Shown one piece after another: positions 1 to 5,972 of a stretch of DNA of 14,056 nucleotides; position 1 is the stretch's first letter; the number at the start of each line of letters is the position of its first letter. A program made the translations under genes and the position numbers. Below the pieces are notes generated by a model. The model was not told the DNA's origin, searched no databases, and saw only the letters and a list, made by a program, of their open reading frames with translations. The DNA lies in the NCBI GenBank assembly GCA_937910975.1, contig CALEMZ010000012.1, positions 1 to 14,056 of the forward strand. Direction: 5' to 3'. This stretch comes from an uncultured Pseudorhodobacter sp. Lineage in GTDB: Bacteria; Pseudomonadota; Alphaproteobacteria; Rhodobacterales; Rhodobacteraceae.

Positions 1-1
1 C

Positions 2-100
2 ACCGCGCGGCAAAAAGCCTGGAATGAGGGCGCATGGGTGCGCGAGGCCTTCCTTGCCCATGCCGCAAAACGCAAAGCAAGAAAGGTGGCCGCACAATGA
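2..100 (+). CDS. paaA: PaaA C-terminal fragment, phenylacetyl-CoA epoxidase catalytic subunit (partial, 5' end outside window)
   Basis: Only the last 32 codons are present, in the frame that starts at base 2 and ends with TGA at 98-100. The tail is rich in Ala, Lys and Arg (AFLAHAAKRKARK), as expected at the end of PaaA. PaaA is the diiron subunit of the cytoplasmic epoxidase that oxidises phenylacetyl-CoA to the 1,2-epoxide; the iron ligands lie outside the window. Its stop codon overlaps the paaB ATG by three bases (ATGA), the usual sign of translational coupling. The identification rests mainly on position directly before paaBCDE, since so little sequence is visible. Confidence 0.82.
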   Translation, partial: TARQKAWNEGAWVREAFLAHAAKRKARKVAAQ

Positions 101-411
101 GTTCCGAGAACACCGCAAGCCCGCCCGCCCGTCACGAATGGCCCCTTTGGGAAGTGTTCATCCGCGGCCAGCATGGGATGAGCCATCGCCACGTTGGCTC
201 GCTTCATGCCGCCGATGAGCAAAGCGCCATCCTCAATGCGCGCGATGTCTACACCCGCCGCAACGAAGGCGTCAGCATCTGGGTGGTAGAGGCGCGCCAT
301 ATTGCGGCGTCTTCACCCTCTGACAAAGGCCCGTTTTATGAGCCGTCAAACTCCAAAATCTACCGCCACCCGACGTTTTTTGACATTCCCGATGATGTGG
401 GCGCGATGTGA
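97..411 (+). CDS. paaB: PaaB, phenylacetyl-CoA epoxidase subunit
   Basis: 104 residues, slightly longer than the roughly 95-residue E. coli PaaB because of an N-terminal stretch (SSENTASPPARHE). The family signature follows: WPLWEVFIRGQHGMSHRHVG at residues 15-34, then the ARDVYTRRNEGVSIWVV segment and a C-terminal SKIYRHPTFFDIP. PaaB is a small non-catalytic subunit thought to hold together PaaA-PaaC heterodimers in the epoxidase complex. The ATG at 97 overlaps the paaA stop and has an upstream purine run (AAGAAAGGTGG). The longer reading frame beginning at base 34 lies inside paaA and is not a plausible start. The stop overlaps the start of paaC. Confidence 0.95.
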   Translation: MSSENTASPPARHEWPLWEVFIRGQHGMSHRHVGSLHAADEQSAILNARDVYTRRNEGVSIWVVEARHIAASSPSDKGPFYEPSNSKIYRHPTFFDIPDDVGAM

Positions 412-1163
412 TGGGCGCACTGTTCGAGTTCCTGCTGCGGCAGGGTGACAATACGCTGGTCCTTGGCCACCGCGTTTCGGAATGGTGCGGCACGGCCCCC
501 GCGCTGGAGGAAGATATCGCGCTGGCCAATACGGCACTTGATCTGATCGGCCAAACCAAAATGTGGCTTGGGCTGGCCGGCGAGATTGAGGGCAAGGGGC
601 GCTCGGCCGATGATCTGGCTTATCACCGCGATGTCTGGGACTTTCGCAATCTTCTGCTGCTGGAGCGCCCGAACGGTGATTTCGGACACACGCTTTTGCG
701 GCAGTTTTTGTTTGATGCGTTTCAGGTGCCGTCTTTGCGGGCGCTGCAAGCCTCATCGCATCCGCGCGTGGCTGAGATCGCGGCGAAGGCTTTGAAAGAG
801 GCGCTCTATCACCTTGAACGCTCACGCGAGACGGTGGTGGCACTTGGCGACGGCACAGCGCAAAGCAACCAGATCATGCAACGGGCTCTGGCCGCCCTTT
901 GGCCCTATACCGGCGAGATGTTTATCGCCGATGCGGTAGATGACGCGATGGAGGCCGAGGGTATCGCCCCCGCCCTTAGCGCCCTGCGCCCTGAGTGGGA
1001 GGCCTTGGTGCGCACAGTTCTGGCCGAAGCGATGCTGACCGTGCCGGAGGGCGATTTTGCCCATCAGGGTGGCAAATCCGGCAAGCAGCATACCGAGCAT
1101 CTGGGGCATATGCTGGCCGCGATGCAGTTTCTGCCCCGCGCCTACCCGGACGCGCGGTGGTGA
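411..1163 (+). CDS. paaC: PaaC, phenylacetyl-CoA epoxidase structural subunit
   Basis: 250 residues from the ATG at 411, which overlaps the paaB stop by one base (TGATG). An in-frame GTG at 408 would add one residue and cannot be excluded. The ferritin-like helical protein shows the conserved N-terminal DNTLVLGHRVSEWCG (about 13-27), LDLIGQTKMWLG and DDLAYHRD (about 43-74), and the C-terminal signature GGKSGKQHTEHLGHML (220-235). PaaC forms a heterodimer with PaaA and is needed for substrate binding; it lacks a working diiron site in the characterised enzymes. It ends in a one-base overlap with paaD, so paaA, B, C and D are likely read from one message with coupled translation. Confidence 0.95.
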   Translation: MGALFEFLLRQGDNTLVLGHRVSEWCGTAPALEEDIALANTALDLIGQTKMWLGLAGEIEGKGRSADDLAYHRDVWDFRNLLLLERPNGDFGHTLLRQFLFDAFQVPSLRALQASSHPRVAEIAAKALKEALYHLERSRETVVALGDGTAQSNQIMQRALAALWPYTGEMFIADAVDDAMEAEGIAPALSALRPEWEALVRTVLAEAMLTVPEGDFAHQGGKSGKQHTEHLGHMLAAMQFLPRAYPDARW

Positions 1164-1639
1164 TGGCACAGGCCTCCACAGATCAGGCCTCCACAGATCA
1201 GATCTGGGCATGGCTGGACGAGGTGCCGGACCCGGAAATTCCGGTGATCTCGGTGGTTGATCTGGGCATCGTGCGCGGCGTGGAATGGGAGGGCGACACC
1301 CTGACCATTGCCGTGACGCCAACCTATTCCGGCTGCCCGGCCACATCCATGATTGCGATGGATATTGAAACCGCATTGCACGCGCAGGGCATCGCGCGCG
1401 TGGCCATCAAAACCCAGATCACGCCGCCATGGACCAGTGACTGGCTATCGCCCAAGGGCCGCGCCAAGCTGGAAAGCTATGACATCGCGCCGCCTCGCGC
1501 GGCGGGCGGCCCGGAGCGTTGCCCGCGCTGCCAGTCAACGGCGGTGGAACGGATCAGCCAATTCGGCTCCACCCCTTGCAAGGCGCAATGGCGCTGCACC
1601 GATTGTCTCGAACCCTTCGACTATTTCAAGTGCATATGA
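1163..1639 (+). CDS. paaD: PaaD, epoxidase maturation protein (DUF59/MIP18-type)
   Basis: 158 residues. The N-terminal MIP18 (DUF59) domain carries DPEIPVISVVDLGIV (23-37) and TPTYSGCPA (52-60, Cys58). The C-terminal domain has six cysteines at 120, 123, 139, 145, 148 and 157, in the CPRC ... ISQFGSTPCK ... CTDC ... FDYFKC pattern typical of PaaD. PaaD is needed for a functional epoxidase and is thought to act in iron or iron-sulfur cluster delivery; it is not part of the purified oxygenase. The ATG at 1163 overlaps the paaC stop. Codons 3-13 consist of a tandem 15-base repeat, giving QASTDQASTDQ ahead of the conserved domain. An upstream extension of the frame lies within paaC and is rejected. 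Confidence 0.95.
   Translation: MAQASTDQASTDQIWAWLDEVPDPEIPVISVVDLGIVRGVEWEGDTLTIAVTPTYSGCPATSMIAMDIETALHAQGIARVAIKTQITPPWTSDWLSPKGRAKLESYDIAPPRAAGGPERCPRCQSTAVERISQFGSTPCKAQWRCTDCLEPFDYFKCI
1169..1201 (+). repeat. Tandem 15-base repeat at the 5' end of paaD
   Basis: Period 15, about 2.2 exact copies over 33 bases (unit CAGGCCTCCACAGAT). It keeps the paaD frame and duplicates the residues ASTDQ. It lies in the poorly conserved N-terminus, so a change in copy number would add or remove five residues without disturbing the frame. Confidence 0.9.
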
Positions 1640-1649
1640 GGAGCCGCGC

Positions 1650-2708
1650 ATGGCCCGTTTTCATCCCCTCACAGTGACCGATGTGACCCGCACCATCCGC
1701 GATGCGGTGGTCGTGACGCTGCGCGCCGATGACCCGGCGGCATTTGCCTTCACCCAGGGCCAATACCTCACCTTTCGCCAGCACATTGGCGGGCAGGAAT
1801 TGCGCCGCTCCTATTCCATCTGCGCGGGCCGCGATGAGGGCGTGCTGCGTGTGGGCATCAAACGGGTGGAGGGCGGCGCGTTTTCCAGTTGGGCCAATGA
1901 GGCTTTGAGGCCCGGCGATGTGCTGGAGGCAATGCCGCCGATGGGCGCGTTTCACACCGCCCTGAGCCCCGATGCGCGGCGGCATTACCTCGCCTTTGCC
2001 GGGGGCTCTGGCATCACGCCGGTGCTGTCGATCCTGAAAACCACCTTGGCGGCGGAACCGCATGCGCAGTTTACCTTGGTCTATGCCAACCGTGCCGTCA
2101 GCACGATCATGTTCCGTGACGAGCTTGAGGACCTCAAAAACCTGCATATGGGGCGGCTGAGCGTGATTCATGTGCTGGAAAACGACGCGCAAGATATTGA
2201 TCTGTTTACAGGTCGGGTGGATGCCGAAAAATGCTCATTGTTGTTCAAGCACTGCATTGATCCGGCCAGCGTGGACACGGCATTCATCTGCGGGCCAGGG
2301 CCGATGATGCTGGCGATTTCCGGCGCGTTGCGCGACCATGGGCTGACCGACGCTCAGATCAAATATGAGCTGTTCGCGGCGGCCAGGCCCACCGGGCCAC
2401 GCCCCACCCCGCCGATAACGGTGCCTGCCAGCGGTGTCTCGGCAAAGGTGACGCTGAACGGCGAAAGCCGCAGCTTCACCATGTCGCGCGAAACCTCGGT
2501 GCTGGAGGCGGCCTTGGCCAACAGCATGGATGCCCCCTTCGCCTGCAAGGCCGGGGTTTGTTCCACCTGCCGTGCGAAACTGTTGGAGGGAGAAGTGGAA
2601 ATGCGCGCCAATCACGCGCTGGAGGATTATGAGGTAGAGCACGGCTATGTTCTGACCTGCCAGAGCCATCCGCTGACGGACCGCATTGTGCTTGATTACG
2701 ATCAGTAA
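1650..2708 (+). CDS. paaE: PaaE, phenylacetyl-CoA epoxidase reductase (FAD and 2Fe-2S)
   Basis: 352 residues, close to the usual length. It supplies electrons from NAD(P)H to the PaaABC oxygenase. Three domains are visible in order: an FAD-binding barrel with RRSYS (52-56); an NAD(P)-binding domain with AGGSGITPVLS (117-127) and FICGPGPMM (212-220); and a C-terminal plant-type ferredoxin domain with cluster cysteines at 299, 304, 307 and 337 (C-x4-C-x2-C-x29-C). The ATG at 1650 has GAGGAG six bases upstream and starts ten bases after the paaD stop; the frame continues upstream inside paaD, but that part has no family character. It is the last gene of the plus-strand paa operon and converges on the tetR gene with only 34 bases between stops. 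Confidence 0.96.
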   Translation: MARFHPLTVTDVTRTIRDAVVVTLRADDPAAFAFTQGQYLTFRQHIGGQELRRSYSICAGRDEGVLRVGIKRVEGGAFSSWANEALRPGDVLEAMPPMGAFHTALSPDARRHYLAFAGGSGITPVLSILKTTLAAEPHAQFTLVYANRAVSTIMFRDELEDLKNLHMGRLSVIHVLENDAQDIDLFTGRVDAEKCSLLFKHCIDPASVDTAFICGPGPMMLAISGALRDHGLTDAQIKYELFAAARPTGPRPTPPITVPASGVSAKVTLNGESRSFTMSRETSVLEAALANSMDAPFACKAGVCSTCRAKLLEGEVEMRANHALEDYEVEHGYVLTCQSHPLTDRIVLDYDQ

Positions 2709-2742
2709 AACCTCCGACCCCATCCGGCCCGAGGGCAGGGCG

Positions 2743-3339
2743 TCAAACCCCCGCCACCCCACGCAGGCACAGGTTGCACACCAAATCGGCATAATCCGCC
2801 CGCACGCGGGCATCGGCCCCTTTGTTCCACATGTAGAACCAGTTGAGCATGCCAAAGACCGACATCGTGACCGCCCGCAGCTTGCGCTGATCCTGCGCGA
2901 ACCCCTCAGGTGCCAAGGCCGCGATCAGGCGGCTGGCATGGGCCACAAGCGCGCGTTGATAGCCCAGCAACACCGTCTGTTCGGCGGCGGGCAAATGGTC
3001 AATGCTGCTGGCCTGCAACCGATGCGCATGGTCGGCCCCTTCATAGGCCAGCAAAATTTCCAGAACCATGCGGCGGAACTGCTCTTCGGGCGAAAGCCCC
3101 GCAACGCTCATCCCGCAAATCCGGTCACGCAGGCCCGACAAATGACTGTCGAGGATATCGAACAAGATGGCATCCTTGCCCGGATAATAATGGTAGATAT
3201 TGGCCTTGGAAATCTCACAGGCCTGCGCCACGCGGGCGACGGTCGCACGGTCAAACCCTTCTTCGGCAAAGACCATCGCGGCCCTGTCGAGGATCAAGCG
3301 GCGCTTGTCGTCATGGTCCTTGGCGATTTTGCGGGCCAC
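2743..3339 (-). CDS. TetR/AcrR-family regulator of the paa cluster (PaaR-like)
   Basis: 198 residues with a standard TetR N-terminal helix-turn-helix at about 33-52 (VARVAQACEISKANIYHYYP), followed by a helical ligand-binding domain. The start is a GTG at 3339 that overlaps the paaK stop by one base (TAGTG), with AAAGGGG seven bases upstream; no ATG fits. It is the last gene of the paaG-paaI-paaK-tetR operon. TetR repressors that respond to phenylacetyl-CoA (PaaR) are known in Thermus and Corynebacterium, and TetR genes often sit between paaE and paaK in Rhodobacteraceae. By inference it represses this cluster and is released by phenylacetyl-CoA, probably through the inverted repeat between paaG and paaZ. 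The ligand is not readable from sequence. Confidence 0.88.
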   Translation of the reverse strand: MARKIAKDHDDKRRLILDRAAMVFAEEGFDRATVARVAQACEISKANIYHYYPGKDAILFDILDSHLSGLRDRICGMSVAGLSPEEQFRRMVLEILLAYEGADHAHRLQASSIDHLPAAEQTVLLGYQRALVAHASRLIAALAPEGFAQDQRKLRAVTMSVFGMLNWFYMWNKGADARVRADYADLVCNLCLRGVAGV

Positions 3340-4652
3340 TACTGCGCCCCTTTGCGATTGTCCACCACCCGCACCGCCTTACCTTGCGAGCGTGCGACCG
3401 ACTCCGGATCCCCCACCAGAACCTCGGTTGAAACCCCGATGATATCCTTGATCCGCTTGGTCAGCATCCGTGCGGCGGCGGCACGGCTGGCCTCATCGGC
3501 GGCGCGCGGAATAGCCTCTACATGCACCCGCATCGCATCCATATGGCCGGCGCGATAAAGTTCGATCTGGAAATAGGGGGCCAAGCCCCCGGTCATGAGC
3601 ACCAGCTCCTCCACCTGCGTCGGAAAGACATTGACGCCGCGCAGGATCATCATGTCATCCGACCGCCCGGTGATCTTTTCAATCCGCCGCATCGACCGCG
3701 CGGTGCCGGGCAAAAGCCGCGTCAAATCACGGGTGCGATAGCGGATCATCGGCAGCGCTTCCTTGGTCAACGTTGTGATCACCAACTCCCCCCGCTCACC
3801 TTGCGCCACGGGTTCCCCGGTTTCGGGGTTGATGACCTCAGGATAGAAATGATCCTCCCAGATATGCAGCCCATCCTTGGTTTCCACACATTCATTGGCC
3901 ACCCCCGGCCCCATGATCTCGGACAGCCCGTAAATATCAACCGCATGCATGTCAAAAGCCTGCTCCACCTCATCGCGCATGGCATTGGTCCACGGCTCCG
4001 CGCCAAAAATCCCCACATCCAGCGAACAGGCGCGCGGATCGAGGCCTTGCTTGTGGAACTCCTCCAGAATGTTGAGGATATATGACGGCGTGACCATGAT
4101 CGCCTGCGGTTCGAAATCATGGATCAATTGCACTTGTTTGGGCGTTTGCCCGCCGCCCATCGGCACCACGGTTGCGCCCAAACGCTCTATCCCATGATGC
4201 GCTCCAAGCCCCCCGGTAAACAGCCCATAACCATAGGCGTTATGCACCATATCCCCCGCCCGCACGCCTGCGGCCCGCAAAGACCGCGCCACCATATCGG
4301 CAAACACCTCGCAATCGGCCTTGGTATAGCCGACCACCGTGGCTTTGCCTGTCGTCCCCGATGAGGCATGGATGCGCTGAATTTGCGCGCGCGGCACGGC
4401 GAACATGCCAAAGGGGTAATTGTCGCGCAGGTCACTTTTCACGGTGAAGGGGAACAGCGCAATATCGGCGAGGGATTTGAGATCACTGGGATGCACGCCC
4501 TTGGCATCAAACCGCGCCTTGTACATCGGCACATTGTCATAGGCATGTTGCAGCGACCATTTCATCCGTCGCAATTGCAGCGCCGAAATCTCATCGCGTG
4601 AGGCGATCTCGATCGGCTCCAGCTCCTCCTTGCGTGCGCCCAAATCCTTCAT
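3339..4652 (-). CDS. paaK: PaaK, phenylacetate-CoA ligase (AMP-forming)
   Basis: 437 residues, the same length as E. coli PaaK. It activates phenylacetate with ATP and CoA, the entry step of the pathway. Visible adenylate-forming motifs are the P-loop SSGTTGKAT (97-105), GAEPW (217-221), YGLSE (241-245), YRTRD (305-309), the hinge region GRSDDMMILRGVNVFP (329-344) and the C-terminal SQGKAVRV with the likely catalytic Lys425. The ATG at 4652 overlaps the paaI stop by four bases (ATGA) and has AAGGGG seven bases upstream. It is co-transcribed with paaG and paaI upstream and tetR downstream. Confidence 0.96.
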   Translation of the reverse strand: MKDLGARKEELEPIEIASRDEISALQLRRMKWSLQHAYDNVPMYKARFDAKGVHPSDLKSLADIALFPFTVKSDLRDNYPFGMFAVPRAQIQRIHASSGTTGKATVVGYTKADCEVFADMVARSLRAAGVRAGDMVHNAYGYGLFTGGLGAHHGIERLGATVVPMGGGQTPKQVQLIHDFEPQAIMVTPSYILNILEEFHKQGLDPRACSLDVGIFGAEPWTNAMRDEVEQAFDMHAVDIYGLSEIMGPGVANECVETKDGLHIWEDHFYPEVINPETGEPVAQGERGELVITTLTKEALPMIRYRTRDLTRLLPGTARSMRRIEKITGRSDDMMILRGVNVFPTQVEELVLMTGGLAPYFQIELYRAGHMDAMRVHVEAIPRAADEASRAAAARMLTKRIKDIIGVSTEVLVGDPESVARSQGKAVRVVDNRKGAQ

Positions 4653-5086
4653 GTGTTTTCCCCTTCGGCAAAAACCTGGCCTTTAATGGCGCGCGAAGCG
4701 CCGCGGAATTCGGCAATCCGCACCCCGTTTTGGTTGGTCACAGTGACATCGGTGATGCCGCTGCGCCCGGTCAGGCTGATTTCGCGCGCGGTGGCGGTCA
4801 GCCTGTCGCCCAGCCGCGCGGGTGCTACATAGGTGATGGTGTTGTGTTGCGCGACCGTGGCCTGATTGCGACTGTTGCAGGCAAAGGCAAAGGCGCTGTC
4901 GGCAAGGCTGAAGGTAACGCCGCCGTGACAAATGCCATGCCCGTTCACATGCTGCGGGGCCACCGTCAGGGCCAACACCGCGCGACCCTCATCGACCTCC
5001 AGCAACTCCATCCCGAACCAACCCGAAGCGCGGTCATCCGACCACATCGCCGCCGCCGATTTTTCTGCGCGTTCCTTTGGTGTCAT
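4649..5086 (-). CDS. paaI: PaaI, hotdog-fold acyl-CoA thioesterase
   Basis: 145 residues. The hotdog thioesterase signature HGGVTFSLADSAFAFACNS spans residues 54-72, with HGG at 54-56 and the probable catalytic aspartate at 63. PaaI hydrolyses ring-hydroxylated or otherwise stalled phenylacetyl-CoA derivatives and releases CoA, preventing toxic epoxide and CoA trapping. The ATG at 5086 overlaps the paaG stop (ATGA), and its own stop overlaps the paaK start, so it sits in a fully coupled operon. Length and position match known PaaI proteins. Confidence 0.94.
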   Translation of the reverse strand: MTPKERAEKSAAAMWSDDRASGWFGMELLEVDEGRAVLALTVAPQHVNGHGICHGGVTFSLADSAFAFACNSRNQATVAQHNTITYVAPARLGDRLTATAREISLTGRSGITDVTVTNQNGVRIAEFRGASRAIKGQVFAEGENT

Positions 5087-5874
5087 TTTACATGCCCTGT
5101 GAATTTAGCCGCCCGCTTTTGCAAAAAGGCGCTGACGCCCTCGGCATAATCAGGTGTTTCGCCGCATATTTTTTGATAGTCCGCCTCAAGGTCCAGCTGC
5201 GCGTCAAGGCTGTTGGCGCTGGCGGCCTGAATGGCCCGTTTCGTCAAACCCAGCCCAATTGTCGGCCCGGTAGCAAGCTGGACGGCTAACGCCCGTGCCT
5301 CGGCCATCAGTTCCGCATCCGGCACCGCTTTCCAGATCAACCCCCATTCGGCGGCTTGGGTGGCCGACAAGGGGGCTGCGGTCAGCGCCAAAGCCTTCGC
5401 CCGCGCCTCACCCAGCACATGGGTCAGCGCCCAGGTGCCGCCCGCATCCGGGACCAGCCCAACCTTGGCAAAGGATTGGATGAACTTCGCGCCATGCGCC
5501 GCCAGAACGATATCACAAGCCAACGCGAGGTTGGCACCCGCTCCCGCGGCCACACCATTCACCGCGCAGACCACCGGAATATCCACCCCCCGGATTAACC
5601 GAACCAGCGGATTATATAATTTGGTCAGCGTCTGGCTCAGGTCCGGCGGGGCTTGCATCTTGGCTGGGTCCCGATCGCCCAGGTCCTGGCCTGCACAAAA
5701 ACCGCGCCCTGCCCCGGTCAGCAAGATCGCGCGCGCACCGCTGTCACGCGCCGCCTCAATCGCCGCGCGCAAGGCCAGATGCATAGTTTCGTTGAAACTG
5801 TTCAACCGCTCTGGTCGGTTAAGTGTAATCTCAACGAACGAACCCGTATCATCGACCAGAATTGTATCGCTCAT
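5083..5874 (-). CDS. paaG: PaaG, ring-1,2-epoxyphenylacetyl-CoA isomerase (crotonase family)
   Basis: 263 residues from the ATG at 5874, matching the 262-residue E. coli protein. The frame extends 14 codons further upstream, but the ATG at 5874 has GGAGG six bases before it and starts the conserved sequence. PaaG converts the aromatic-ring epoxide to the oxepin-CoA. Crotonase features are GAGRGFCAGQDL (54-65, first oxyanion-hole segment), NGVAAGAGANLALACD (106-121, second segment) and KVGLVPDAGGTW (137-148) with Asp143 as the likely general base, equivalent to the catalytic aspartate of E. coli PaaG. It is the first gene of the minus-strand operon and diverges from paaZ. It has no second, PaaF-like partner in the window. 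Confidence 0.93.
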   Translation of the reverse strand: MSDTILVDDTGSFVEITLNRPERLNSFNETMHLALRAAIEAARDSGARAILLTGAGRGFCAGQDLGDRDPAKMQAPPDLSQTLTKLYNPLVRLIRGVDIPVVCAVNGVAAGAGANLALACDIVLAAHGAKFIQSFAKVGLVPDAGGTWALTHVLGEARAKALALTAAPLSATQAAEWGLIWKAVPDAELMAEARALAVQLATGPTIGLGLTKRAIQAASANSLDAQLDLEADYQKICGETPDYAEGVSAFLQKRAAKFTGHVK

Positions 5875-5906
5875 CTCCACCCTCCCCGCACGAAAGCATT
5901 CTAAAA

Positions 5907-5935
5907 ATCCTTGCATGGACCGTCCGGTTGGTCAA
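5907..5935 (-). promoter_or_regulatory. Possible paaG promoter (-35/-10) overlapping the operator
   Basis: On the minus strand a TTGACC hexamer (5935-5930) resembles a -35 element, and AAGGAT (5912-5907) lies 17 bases further on as a weak -10 (3 of 6 matches). The -35 falls on the edge of the inverted repeat, so a bound repressor would block it. The match is modest, and the real start site may differ. Confidence 0.3.
5918..5933. promoter_or_regulatory. Inverted repeat in the paaG-paaZ divergent region, likely TetR operator
   Basis: GACCGTCCGGTTGGTC reads GACC-nn-CCGG-nn-GGTC and is symmetric at 6 of 8 pairs. One flanking pair does not match, but the next two outward (AT/AT) do. The core resembles the GACC-GACCGG-type palindromes known for TetR regulators of acyl-CoA and phenylacetyl-CoA pathways. 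It lies in the 98-base space between two divergent paa genes, so one bound dimer could repress both. That the window's TetR protein binds here is inference. Confidence 0.6.
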
Positions 5936-5972
5936 TTAACTATTAAGCTGCCATGCCCCGGAAAGGACGCCC

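Noticed and set aside
2709..2742. Possible bidirectional terminator between the convergent paaE and tetR stops (GCCC-GA-GGGC).
   Set aside because: The stem is only four pairs with a two-base loop and no T-run, so it is too weak to call.
2686..3558. Long plus-strand open frame of about 290 codons opposite tetR and the end of paaK.
   Set aside because: It is the antisense shadow of two well-supported minus-strand genes; its His/Arg/Pro-rich translation matches no family. Similar long antisense frames over hmgA, paaZ and the monooxygenase were rejected for the same reason.
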